Shown: piece by piece, positions 1-10,283 of the stretch | Layout: every line of letters starts with the position of its first letter | Numbering within the stretch: the first letter of the stretch is position 1 | Source: Stomorhina lunata | Lineage: Eukaryota; Arthropoda; Insecta; Diptera; Rhiniidae | Length of the DNA stretch: 64,000 nucleotides | Assembly (NCBI GenBank): GCA_933228675.1 | Contig: OW121743.1 | Location: forward strand, 56,966,406 to 57,030,405 | Direction of reading: 5' to 3' | Notes under the pieces: model-generated | What the model was told of the DNA's origin: nothing | Database searches by the model: none | Seen by the model: only the letters and a program-made list of their open reading frames with translations | Made by a program: the position numbers and the translations under genes

Positions 1-1100
1 ACTGCCTAATTAAAGACTTAAATTTAAATAAAATATCGAAATACTTCGAGGAAACTGACTTCAAACAAATCTAAAGAAAATGAATATGAAGAAATTTTAA
101 ATGCTACCAAAAATTAAACAAGATGCATAAAGTTCTTATGAAACAAATATCGAAAACAAATAATTTTTCAATATGTAATAAAAATATTAATAAAAATACC
201 ATCTCAAGGAATTTCTGTTTTATACTGGCAACTTTCACAACTATAATAAATTTTTAAATATCCTTTTAATTCATATTTTCCCTCGTGTATGTATTGTGTG
301 TAAGTTTGTATGTAATCGTATATTGTCACACAATTTTTGGTTTATGGAAAAACATTGCATGAAAATGCAATGTCCACACACAAAAAAGCTTAAATATTGG
401 ACTTTTAGTTAAACATATTTATTCCAGGTATGTATGTCTGCCTGTATGTAGTCATATGTAAGTACTTTTGCTTGCTTTGCTGCCATTGTTGCAATTGATA
501 ATATCAAAATTATGTTAACTTCCATTTTGGTTTTTAACTTTGCCTTTGTTTGACGACTGACTGATCGACCGACCGACCGACCGAATCAACTACAGACCAA
601 TCGACCCAACACACACTTTAAGCCAGGCAATCAACTGGGTAGCCCAGCACAGAACAGGCATCCAGCCATCCAGTCCAGCCATTGAAGCCAGACGGCGATT
701 GGGTTTAACTGTTTGTGTGAGCCAGACAAAGGTGTTGTTTTTCATGTTATTTGTTATGGTAGCCACCGTTTAAATAAAGCTGCCACCGTTGCACCGCTAA
801 AAAGCAACAAAAACAAAAAAAAAAAACAACAAAATATTTAAAAAGGGAAAACTGAAACTTTATCATTCTGTGTGTATCGTTATTTACATTGTCCGCCACA
901 TCATCATTCTTCCTAGCCACACATTAAATGTTAAAAAGCTTTGGCAATGCTCGGGACAATGTTCATGTTTGGGCACAATTTATAAAAATTTGGATGGTAT
1001 TACATTAAAAAAAGGGATGTGGAAATTTAAGGCTACTGTTTTAACGTCTCTTATGGTCAGGCTACGGTCTTATAGCCGGATTATTTATATTCAGAATTTG
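1..1100. other. Non-coding AT-rich DNA
   Basis: I see no gene here. There is a short (GACC)n run near 565-583 (the surroundings read gactgactgatcgaccgacc) and CA- and GT-rich patches. The open frames are short and have no recognisable protein features. It could be intergenic or intronic. Confidence 0.6.
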
Positions 1101-1110
1101 TATATGGACC

Positions 1111-2920
1111 AGAGGTTCGAAAGGCTCAATTCCTAATTCCATATTTTAAAATCAAATTTATTTTAGTGTTTATATCATTCCCATAATACATTCACCTGAA
1201 TCAAGTCATAAGCCTTAACTTTTAAGAATTAATTCTTAGGGAATTTAAAATCAGTTAGATTTAATTTAAATTATTTCAATTCTTAATCTTATACAAAAAT
1301 AATTAAAAATTTTATAAACAAATCATTTTGTAAAGGCATACAAAAATAAATGTATTCAAACGAACCCTACAGTTCAAAAATATATAATACCTATAAAAGA
1401 GCGGAATAAAATAAATCTCAACGAAACAAGTCCTTAACCATAAAATAAGTTTCAGGATTGCATTAGGGATTAAATATCATTTAATACCCATGAAAAAAAG
1501 TCCCCATTTTAGAGGATAAAGAAATGACACTTTCTTAAGTTATTGGGTTAAAAAAGGGTTTTTAAGTTGAGATGATTTCCATCTCGATTTTAACAAAACC
1601 GTGGACTTGGTTTGTCTAAAAACATGTATAAAGTCATAAATGTGATTTATTCATTATCGACATATATACATATGTATATTTACATTTTCTAATTGTACTG
1701 AATTTTGTAATTTTATTCTAATTCCATCATAATTGTGTATGTATCTCAGCTATGTAATATATCTTCCTGCTAAGGGACTAATGTTTTTTAGACCTGTAGG
1801 GCATATACAAATAACATTTTTGTGGAAAAATTCAAAAGTTTATTAAGTTGACTTAGGCGAAATTTAAAAAAATATAAAAATTCTTTGTTATTGGTCATAA
1901 GATCAGAAAAACTATTTAAAATAAAATATAGATACACATAAAACTAAAGATTTTTTGTACACATAATCTATAATCTCATCCAGATTCGAAAACATATAAA
2001 ATCAATTATTTCGCAGCAATACAACAAAACCAGAGATAATATACTCTTACATATTAGCACATTTTACATGTATATACATATATGTATTTACAAAAACTAA
2101 TGTCACAAAAAACAAATTATTTTTATAAATTTTTTTAGAAAAAATTTTTAATTAAGCAGATTCCTTCACTGATTGAAATTCTGGTAAAGATTAGGTCATT
2201 ATAAACGAAAGACCATTAATATTACTATATTCCTGCATATCTAAACATCTTTTAAAAGTTATAGTTTAACAAATAAATGCAAAATATACACAAGTTTGCG
2301 GTGAAATAGCCACATTAGGGTAGTTCCGTTTTTTTGAACGAACATTAAAGAATACATGCATACTTTTATTAAATGTGTATGCTTTTAGATAAAACCTAAG
2401 AATATTTTAATAGGTCATGATAAATTTTGTTCTATTTTATATCTAGGGTTTTTACAAACAATGTATGTATATCGCACTTGATCCAATAATACCCTATAAA
2501 TTAAAACTTTAATTTTCGTTTTTTGGTTTGATATACTTTTATTCAATGAGTGGTATAGTTTAAAAAACTTTTCCCTCGAAAAAGTCAGAATTTAAGTTTT
2601 CGATTTAAAATCAAGTATCTTTAGTTTATATCCACCCTAATGATTTGCACAAAATGAATTACCAAAAAATATTTTAATTCAATTTGGACTGGTTTTAATT
2701 AAGAATAAAAAATGTTAATTCAAATTGGAGTAGAGGAATTAAGAAACATTTTATTCATTCAAGTTGATTTTAAATTCCCATGTGAATCAATTCACTAAGA
2801 ATTTAAAATCAACACATTTTTTTTAATTGTTTTATGGGAATTAAACTTAAGGTATTGTTAAATCATTTTTGAATTCCTAGGAATTAAGCTAATATTTAAT
2901 TAAGCCTTTCGAAGCTCTGA
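1111..2920. repeat. Possible inverted-repeat-bounded element (old, non-coding)
   Basis: The left edge reads agaggttcgaaaggctcaat and the right edge, reverse-complemented, reads agagcttcgaaaggcttaat, so about 18 of 20 bases agree in inverted orientation 1.8 kb apart. Inside, AATTTAAAATCA-type motifs recur in both orientations near 1240 and 2770-2810, suggesting a decayed foldback element. A lone TATCGCACTTGATCC end, seen again at 55052, lies near 2474. No coding capacity is visible. No target duplication was found, so the boundaries are provisional. Confidence 0.35.
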
Positions 2921-3011
2921 TATGGACAAAAATCAAATAGTTTTAATTTTCAGAAATAAAAAAATTCCAAAAAAATTTTTTATCGCACACTAAATTTTTT
3001 TTGGGGTTCTA

Positions 3012-4315
3012 ATGGGTGTTTTTTTTAGAGGTATAGAACTTCGAATTGAAATAAAACACAAGAAAATCGTTTTAATGTCCATCAATTTGGCTTTATTGGA
3101 AGGATAATTTTATGCCATTAATGTTTAAATATGATTTCGGGCATGTGGCCGCCGCGGCTGCCTCGAATAAAGCCAATTCTACAGGTCCAATTTTCAACTA
3201 CTTTTTCGAGCATATGGGGCCGTATGTTGGCAATAACGCCACGAATGTTGGCTTCCAAGTCCGCTAACGTTTCTGTTTTGTTGGCGTAGACTAGCGACTT
3301 CACATATCCCCAAAGAAAATAATCCAGTAGTGTCAAATCGCACGATCTTGGTGGCCAATTGACAGGTCCATTCCGCGAAATTATGCGCTCATCGAATGTT
3401 TCCTTCAATAAATCAATTGTGACGTACGCTGTGTGGCATGTAGCGCCGTCTTGTTGGAACCACAACTCATCCACATTCATGCCATCCAATTGGGGAACAA
3501 AGTAGTCGGTTATCATGGCTTTATACCGGTCTCCATTTATGGTAACTGACTCTCCAGCATTATTTCGGAAGAAGTATGGCCCAATGACTCCACCAGCCCA
3601 TAGAGCACACCAAACAGTCAGTTTTTGTGGATGTAATGGCGTCTCAAGGGTCTCATGTGGATTCTCTTCACTCCAAATGCGGCAATTTTGCTTGTTGACG
3701 TAGCCATTCAACCAAAAATGAGCCTCATCACTGAACAAAATTTTGCGATGAAAATCAGCATCGAGATCAATCTCATTTTCGGCCCATACACCAAAATCAC
3801 AACGCATTGCATGGTCTCGCGGCTTTAATTCTTGCACAAGCTGGATCTTGTAAGGTCGCAAGCCAAGATCTTTGCGCAAAATCTTCCATAAAGTTGATGG
3901 ACAAAGCTCCAATTGCTGTGCACGGTGGCGAATCGATTCATTCGGGTCCTCTTCAACACTTTGCTCTACAGCGGCAATTGTTTCTTCGGCGCGCACTGTT
4001 CGACGTCGCTGCGGATGCGTATTATCACATAGAGTAAACGTAGTGCGAAAACGATCCATGGTTAACCGAATTAATTGCTCTGATGGACGATTATGTCGAC
4101 CATAAAATAGACGGAGCTTGCGGTAAACTTCGCGAATTGAACCATTATTTTCGAAATAAATTTGCACGATTTGCAAGCGTTGTTCTTTTGTCAACCTGTT
4201 AATGATGAAATGGCAAACCAAACTAAAAATTAATTACTTGACAGCTGACAAAATGGCTGCCAGTTAAAAAAGTGATGCCAACTTAAAGTTCTATACCTCA
4301 ATAAAAAACACCCGA
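3012..4315 (-). mobile_element. Mariner-type transposon (DD41D, rosa-like), copy 1
   Basis: This is a 1,304-bp element with TIRs of about 28 bp: the left end starts ATGGGTGTTTTTTTTAGAGG and the right end, reverse-complemented, starts TCGGGTGTTTTTTATTGAGG; both continue TATAGAACTT. TA flanks both sides (3010-3011 and 4316-4317). The boundaries are fixed by the paralogous empty site near 14513, where the same host repeat reads ggggttcTAttaagggacc with a single TA. It encodes one transposase on the minus strand. Confidence 0.93.
3118..4221 (-). CDS. Mariner-family transposase (DD41D), apparently full length
   Basis: This 367-residue transposase would cut and paste the surrounding element in the nucleus at TA dinucleotides. 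Two helix-turn-helix regions are expected at about residues 10-60 and 75-120, joined by a basic QRRRTVR segment. The catalytic acidic triad is visible as D165 (FSDEAHF), D258 (WFQQDGATCH) and D300 (LLDYFLWGY). The 41 residues between the second and third D fit the DD41D group, whose type is rosa of Ceratitis. The frame has no stop and ends FKH close to the left TIR. I chose the first Met because the second Met found in the paralogue at 18043 is Ile here. One oddity is DLTLLDY where the paralogue has DLTPLDY, a Pro-to-Leu change three residues from the third catalytic D. Activity is therefore uncertain although the frame is open. Confidence 0.92.
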   Translation of the reverse strand: MVCHFIINRLTKEQRLQIVQIYFENNGSIREVYRKLRLFYGRHNRPSEQLIRLTMDRFRTTFTLCDNTHPQRRRTVRAEETIAAVEQSVEEDPNESIRHRAQQLELCPSTLWKILRKDLGLRPYKIQLVQELKPRDHAMRCDFGVWAENEIDLDADFHRKILFSDEAHFWLNGYVNKQNCRIWSEENPHETLETPLHPQKLTVWCALWAGGVIGPYFFRNNAGESVTINGDRYKAMITDYFVPQLDGMNVDELWFQQDGATCHTAYVTIDLLKETFDERIISRNGPVNWPPRSCDLTLLDYFLWGYVKSLVYANKTETLADLEANIRGVIANIRPHMLEKVVENWTCRIGFIRGSRGGHMPEIIFKH

Positions 4316-4671
4316 TATTAAGGGACCTTAGGGAATGTAAAATCCATTCGCGTCAATGATTTTACGCGATGCGCTCAGAAATTATGACGCTTAAAACAAA
4401 AATTTCTAAAAAAAAAATTAAAAATTATTTTATTTTTATTAGTTTTATGTGGATTTTGTCAGAACTTATATATTTTCAGGTGTTCTGTCGTCTCATGGTA
4501 TTATGGTGGTTTATATATGCCTTAACACGAAGAATTAATGCAATTATGCAAGTGAAAAAAATATTTTTTAAAAATATTTTTTGATTTTTTTAACCGCGAT
4601 TCTCGCGAAATTTGACAAAATTCTGCTGCCTTCACTAATGGACAAATTTAATTTAAAAGAATTTTTGGCTT

Positions 4672-6042
4672 AAGTCTAGTTCAGGTGAACCGCACCGATC
4701 TTAAAAATTTTTATAGCCAATAAAGAACTTTTAATTTTAAGAACACTAGTATACAAATTTTTGGCAAGAACCTTTTAGTTTAGGAGATACAGTGCTTTAA
4801 AGTTCCGAAGTATAAATCGATTTATTACTCTTAATTTTGAATCGATAGTTGCGATATATATGTCATGTGAAAGTGCTCCAAAATATCTTTTAAACGATAT
4901 AACCTTTTTTACCTTTCATTAACCCATTAAGGAACTAATCAACAAATGTTAAATTTTACCCTTGGTTTTTTTAGCGAAAATGTCCATATCTCGAAAACCA
5001 AAATAGTTGCGATATATATGTCATGTGAAAGTGCTTCAAAATATCTTTTAAACGATATAACCTATTTTACCTTTCATTAACCCATTAAGGAACTAATCAA
5101 CAAATGTTAAATTTTACCCTTGGTTTTTTTTTAGCGAAAATGTCCATATCTCGAAAACCGATATAACGCAATCCAGTGATGTATAGACATAAGTAGTCAA
5201 CCTTTTAAGCTTTCATCTGATACCAATAATTAGCTGATATCTTTTAAGATAACAAAGATATTTGGGTTTAAAGTTGATTTTTTTACCTTTCATTTTTAAA
5301 GTCTAGTTTAATTGAACTGCATCGATTTTAAACATTTTTATAGCCCATAAAGATAAAAATATTTTCCTTTAAACCTTTACCTTTAAAAGATATGCGGTAA
5401 CTATTGATATCAGATAAAAGCTTAATATGTTAAATACTTAAATTTGTACTTCATTTCATTATGTCATATTGATGGGTTTTTAAAAAATGGACATTGTTTT
5501 ACAAAAACCAATAGTAAAATTCAATATTTTTGTTAATAGTTCCTTAATGCATTAATTAAACTAGACTTTAAAAATGAAAGATAAAAAAATCAACCTTGAA
5601 CCTTGATATCTTTGTTATCTTAACAGATATGAGCCAACTATAAGTATCAGATGAAAGCCTAAAAGGTTGACTACTTAAATCCATATATCATTTGATTGCG
5701 TTATATCGACCAGTTTTCGAGATATGGACATTTTTGCTAAAAGACTAAGGCTAAAAATTAATAATTTTCTTGATAGTTCCTTAATGGGTTAATAAAAGGT
5801 AAAACTAATTATCTTACCTGAAAGATATTTTGGTGCACTTTCACATGACATACATATTGCTGCAATCGGTCCTACATTAAGAGAGATATACCTACTTATA
5901 TTTCGGAACTTTAAACCACTATATCTCCCAAACCAAAAGTTTCTTGCCCATAAAAAGGGTTTCAAACAAAAGCTATTTAAAGTCCCTATCAGAAAAAAAA
6001 AATTCAAAAAAATCGGTGCGGTTCACCTGATCTAGACTTGTT
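4672..6042. repeat. Foldback core of TIR element copy 1
   Basis: The left arm starts agtctagttcaggtgaaccg; the right arm ends in its inverse, cggttcacctgatctagact, just before position 6045. Inner blocks such as tgtcatgtgaaagtgctcca and its reverse tgcactttcacatgaca, and TTAACCCATTAAGGAACTA and its reverse, are mirrored about a centre near 5.35 kb. The left arm also contains a direct tandem duplication of 158 bp (start points 4848 and 5006). Nothing codes for protein. Confidence 0.75.
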
Positions 6043-6875
6043 CCAGAGATTTTTGCAAAACTTTTGATGCAAATCGGTTATAAATGACATCGCCTTCATG
6101 CCTTATGTGATTTTGTCTCAGTTTGCATTCTAAAACCATTTAAACCAATATGCACTTTTTTGCACGATTTTCAAAATCTTCATAAAATTTTAGCAAACAA
6201 TGATTTTTTGGTGCGCTTTTGTTTTTAGGTGATAAATGGCAAAAAACTCTGTTTACGCGGTAGTTTGGAAATTTTCATTCATATTTGCGAGTGTGCTCCC
6301 CGAAAAACCGGTATTTTGAAAAATTTACGCTCAAAAACTCCCCATTTTCACCTGTCGTATATTATACCTATATAGAGCACATTAACGAGATATATATCAA
6401 ACATTGAATGATCTACAAATCTTTGTCTATTTTTTTGAAATTTCTTTGAGGCGGCCAAAAAATATGAGGAAAAAATTAAAAAGTGGCAAAAACGAGCTTC
6501 AAATTTTGGCGGCCATTAAGTAGTATTAGAAATGACAAAATTAAAATTTAGAGAGAAGTGAATTTATCCCCTAAGCGTGGTGTCTATTTCGTAGAACAAC
6601 GACTTGGGTTCAAATATTAAAACAAATTCAGGAGAAGACGAAATATGAAGAAAAACTTGAATGCTTCAATCGATTTTTTAACGTTTTTTTTTAATTTGCA
6701 TGCCGATTACGCTTAGAAGCGCAAATTTGCGCAACTAAGATATCGTGTTCAGTATACAAAAGTTTTTGCGAGTTCAAGATCTTTAATTGGATTTTCCGAA
6801 CTCCTAAGGGTACAAAAATTATTCGAGTTGAAAGTCGGTTTAAAAGGAATAAAAAATGTTTGATTTTTGCCCATA

Positions 6876-7210
6876 TATTTACTCAGATGTAATCTTATAC
6901 ATATTATGGCAATTATCTTTTACTTAGACTATTGTCATACTCTCTGATTCATAAACAAAAAATAAACTTATGACAAACTTATAAATCAAGTTTTCCATAC
7001 AAAATTTCTACAAAAAACCAATTCATAATTCCTTTTTAAATTGGGCTATTTTAAGTCAGTCCGTAGTCTGATTTTTAGTATATAGTCATATAGTCAAATC
7101 AACTAGAAAAATCGGGCTATAGTCTTATGATCCAAATATCAGGATATAAGGCAATACACAGACTGTAACTAATCATTTACTTAGACAATAGTTTTGTACT
7201 CTGATTGTTA
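6876..7210. other. Non-coding spacer between two TA-flanked elements
   Basis: AT-rich sequence with repeated TAGTC/GTCTGA words around 7060-7140, resembling the TAGTCTA-rich patch at 20520-20590. I see no gene. Confidence 0.5.
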
Positions 7211-7212
7211 TA

Positions 7213-9088
7213 TCGAGCCCTTAGATTAAAATGATCGCAAGCGACAGAAAAAATATTGATCGTAAGCGACAAAAAATCTTGATTAAACAAAAACGGGAAA
7301 TGTTTTGGTGCATAACATTTCTGTCCTTTGTTAGTTTGCTACTTTCGATAAACTAATCAAACATTTTCCAAATGGTTTTGAAGTTATCGTGCAAAGTATT
7401 GTATGTGAAGTTTTTTAGTTTTAATTCGATAACTTTTAAACTACTGGGCGGATTGTGGCTGGAATCGGTTAATGGGTAGTTGGAGTTTTAGACCAATTCT
7501 TAAAATAATGTCTATTTTTAGCACAGTGGCCTCTACACTGAGCTAAAGTTGAGCACCATTGTATGTAAAACCTATTGGTCCGTAGAGTGGTTCGAGAAAA
7601 ATTTTGAAAATTTAGGATTAAAGATAATGTAAAAATAATTCTAACATTTATTTTTTATTTTTTTACCACGCCTACAAATACCGCCCTTTTTGTATTTTGT
7701 TAACTATGTCGCCATCTTTAGTCCGATCATAATACTTTATATATCAATGTTCATGGCTGTATAAGGGCTACCTTTCTCACTTTGATAGTTTTATACTACC
7801 ACGTCAATTTCTAGTCATAATTTTTCAAAATTCGATTTATACTCGCCCTAATCGAATCGAGTATAAATCTAGGTTTTTATACCCTTCACCACCATAGGTG
7901 GAAAGGGTATTATAAGTTTGTGCTGATGTTTGTAACGCATAGAAATATTTGTCTTAGACCCACCTTTTAGTATACCAATAGACTTAGAATCACTTTCTGA
8001 ATCGATTTAGCGATGTCCGTCCGTCCGTCCGTCTGGCTGGCTGGACCCCCATATAAACCTTGTAATCAAACTACAGGTCGCAATTCTAAAGATAATTTGA
8101 TGAAATTTTGATAATGGGACCATGGCTATTGAAATTGGTCAAAATCGGTCCATTATTTATGGTACCTCCCATAGGTTCCACTTCCCGGAATTGCTATATT
8201 GGCCACAAATTTTAATATTTTTTCATGAAATTTAAAACAGATACTGCTTATGTAAACTTAAATCTGTACAAAATTTCGTTGAAATCGGTCCACATTTGAC
8301 CATAGCTCCCATACAAACTCTTCTTCAAAAACGCACTAAATGAGAAAAAAAAAATCACTAAAACGCTCGTAAATCTAAAGATAATGAAAATTTTGAGTTT
8401 ATTTTTTGCATACATAATTTTTGTAACAACTGTAATCAATTTGCCAAATTTCGAGATAATCGGTCCACATTTGACCCTAGCTCTCATATAATTCCAAATG
8501 ACGGAAACAGGTTGAATATATACGTTTTGAGAAAATGTTTGTATGATGGCAAAATTTAGCAAATATTTGTCTTTATACAGGAAAAATAACACCTTTGACC
8601 TTAGTGGTGAAGGGTATTGTATGGTCGGCTTGACCGACTATAACGCTTTCTTACTTGTTTTAAATTATGACAATAAGTTGACGTGGTAGTAAAAAACTTT
8701 CAAAAAACGAAATGTAGCCCTTATAGAGCCTCGAACACCGATAATATAAAATGTTATGATCGGACTTAAAATGGCGAAACAATGAACAAAATACTAAAAG
8801 GGCGGTATTTGTAGGCGTGGTAACAAAATTAAAATTTTTTTAAACTGTTTTAACATTATCTTTGATCCTAGGGGGTGACTGACATAACTTTTTTCTTTCT
8901 ATGGAAGGCGAACCGCTCTATTGGTCCGTATAACTTTCGTAAATATAAACCTAACAAAAAGGTTTTTACATATTCGAAAACTACTTAAGAAAGAAAGAAA
9001 AATATGCTTACTGTACTACGCTATCTCTAATAGTTTAAGCGATATTTAACGGAATGTCGCTTACGATTATTTAAATTTAAGGGCTCGA
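7213..9088. mobile_element. TA-flanked foldback element hosting a DINE-like insertion
   Basis: The ends are TCGAGCCCTTAGATTAAAAT (left) and its inverse ATTTAAATTTAAGGGCTCGA (right), each bordered by TA (7211-7212 and 9089-9090). Subterminal blocks are also mirrored: gatcgcaagcgaca with tgtcgcttacgat, TTTGTAGGCGTGGTA with its reverse at 7.67 kb, and GACGTGGTAGTA with its reverse at 7.80 kb. The two arms (about 7.21-7.84 and 8.66-9.09 kb) face each other across a 780-bp DINE-like copy sitting at the symmetry centre. There is no coding capacity, so the element is non-autonomous. Confidence 0.75.
7878..8657 (+). mobile_element. DINE-1/mini-me-like repeat, family A copy A1
   Basis: This copy runs from TATACCCTTCACCACCATAG to a subterminal hairpin GTCGG-cttga-CCGAC (8624-8638) and the end CGCTTTCTTACTTGT. 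Inside are a short (GTCC/GTCT) tract after GCGATGTCCGT (8010-8035) and several alternative blocks of the type 'atcggtccacatttgaccatagctcccata'-like sequence. The same unit occurs in reverse at 53808-54600 and truncated at 31553. The conserved head, internal GTCY tract and 3' stem-loop match what is known of dipteran mini-me/DINE-1 (non-autonomous Helitron-related) elements. The assignment is by architecture, not by database match. Confidence 0.7.
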
Positions 9089-9297
9089 TATTTTGTACTC
9101 AGAATATATAATATCTTTATAATCTGACTATACTCTTACCCCCTAATCTTAAATACTAAAATATTATACATATAAGTATTCAGGAATTCTCTATATTATT
9201 TAAATGCATCGGTAGCACGGGTACTGTCGGGTCTTTCTTGTAATTTAATATTTCCTTCTCGTTCTTAGACAGTCTACATGAAAAGAGTAAATATTTG

Positions 9298-9365
9298 TAT
9301 ACCCTGTACCACTACAGGTGGGAAGGTATATCGCGTATATGCTTTTGTTTGTAACTCATATTGTT
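9298..9365 (+). repeat. Fragment of a DINE-like head
   Basis: The sequence starts TATACCCTGTACCACTACAG and continues through GGTGGGAAGG to TTTGTTTGTAACTCATA. It parallels the family A head, TATACCCTTCACCACCATAG followed by TTTGTAACGCATA. It is a short truncated copy of a diverged subfamily. Confidence 0.5.
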
Positions 9366-9449
9366 CTAAGGTAGTTTTCACCCCAAAAGCGTGTAAAGTT
9401 AGTCACACCAAACCGAAGGACTTCAGACCAAAAATATACATACATTGAT

Positions 9450-10171
9450 TGATGGTGTTGGGATAAAACAAACCAATACCTACGGGACGTAAAAAACTTT
9501 TTCACTGTTAGAAATCTGCAGCTTTCTCCAGCCAAATCATCGGCAACGCTCTTCACCACATGGACGAAGGAAGTATCCCTGGAACTGGGATAGTCTACGA
9601 TGTAAGAATACCGACGAAAACCCGCCCCAAAATATTGGGAAAGCCATTCGACAGCATATACTATTCGTCAGCACTTGCCACTGCATCTTACGATAAATCA
9701 CGCTGTAGGAATAAGGTCCTCAATTCGCTAGCCGGCAGCACTTGGGGAAAAGATAAAGAAATCCTACTTGCAACCTATAAAGCAATTGGTCGGTTCGTGG
9801 CAAATTATGCTGCTTCCGTGTGGTCACCAAGTGTGAGCGAAGCGCAGTGTAAAAAGCTCCAGAGCTGTCAAAATGCAGCCCTCAGAACAATAATAGGCTG
9901 CCTAAAAATGTCCTCAGAAAGCCAGCTAAATGAGGAGACGAAGGTTTTATCACTTAAGGAACATAGGCAAAAGCTAACTACATACTTCCTTCTGGGATGT
10001 CATAGGAGAGATCATCTTAACCACCATCTAACGGAACTAGATTCCCCTCCACGACAAATTAGGAAGGACCTTCGTTGCTATGAGAATGATATTAGACAGT
10101 GTACCACACAGCCACTTAGTATCACCTCATATAAAGCAGCTTTGGAAGACATGGTTACCGTCCCCCATTGA
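9450..10171 (+). pseudogene. Decayed LINE fragment 1, reverse transcriptase C-terminal part (Jockey-superfamily type)
   Basis: Translation gives a block typical of the region after the catalytic core of insect LINE reverse transcriptases: NLQLSPAKSSATLFTTWTKE, then after a frameshift near 9597, RIPTKTRPKILG, LNSLAGSTWGKDKE, TYKAIGRFVANYAASVWSP and KLQSCQNAALRTIIGC. The second part is an open stretch ending at 10171. The catalytic YADD region, endonuclease and ORF1 are absent, so this is a 5'-truncated dead copy. The 3' end runs into TTACAATAACAACAAC (about 10266-10281), a plausible LINE tail, immediately before LINE fragment 2. The clade call is by motif memory and only approximate. Confidence 0.8.
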
Positions 10172-10283
10172 AGTTTCGTGTCATTTGGGACTGGATTAAG
10201 AGGAGTCCCCCGATTTAGGAGAACATTAATGATATATATTTTCATGTTTTGATTACAGGTCACGCTATTACAATAACAACAAC

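Larger units (their letters stand above)
2923..6873. mobile_element. TA-flanked TIR element, copy 1 (non-autonomous, interrupted by mariner)
   Basis: The element begins TGGACAAAAATCAAA and ends in the inverted partner TTTGATTTTTGCCCA. It is flanked by TA on both sides (2921-2922 and 6874-6875). A shorter copy with the same termini and the same TA flanks lies at 14426-15587. Removing the inserted mariner (3012-4315 plus one TA) leaves about 2.65 kb. No open frame belongs to the element itself, so it must have been moved by a transposase made elsewhere. The TA target and short TIR suggest the Tc1/mariner superfamily, but this is inference. Its middle (about 4672-6042) is a large foldback that copy 2 lacks. 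Confidence 0.75.

Noticed and set aside
870..1136. 88-codon open frame on the plus strand
   Set aside because: No recognisable domain, no splice or codon-usage support, and it overlaps the inverted-repeat end at 1111.
3515..4105. Plus-strand open frames opposite the mariner transposase (and their twins at 17337-17927)
   Set aside because: Antisense shadows of the conserved transposase reading frame.
9356..9559. Minus-strand 67-codon open frame upstream of the LINE fragment
   Set aside because: The plus strand of the same interval reads as LINE reverse transcriptase (NLQLSPAKSSATLFTTWT), so the minus frame is a shadow.
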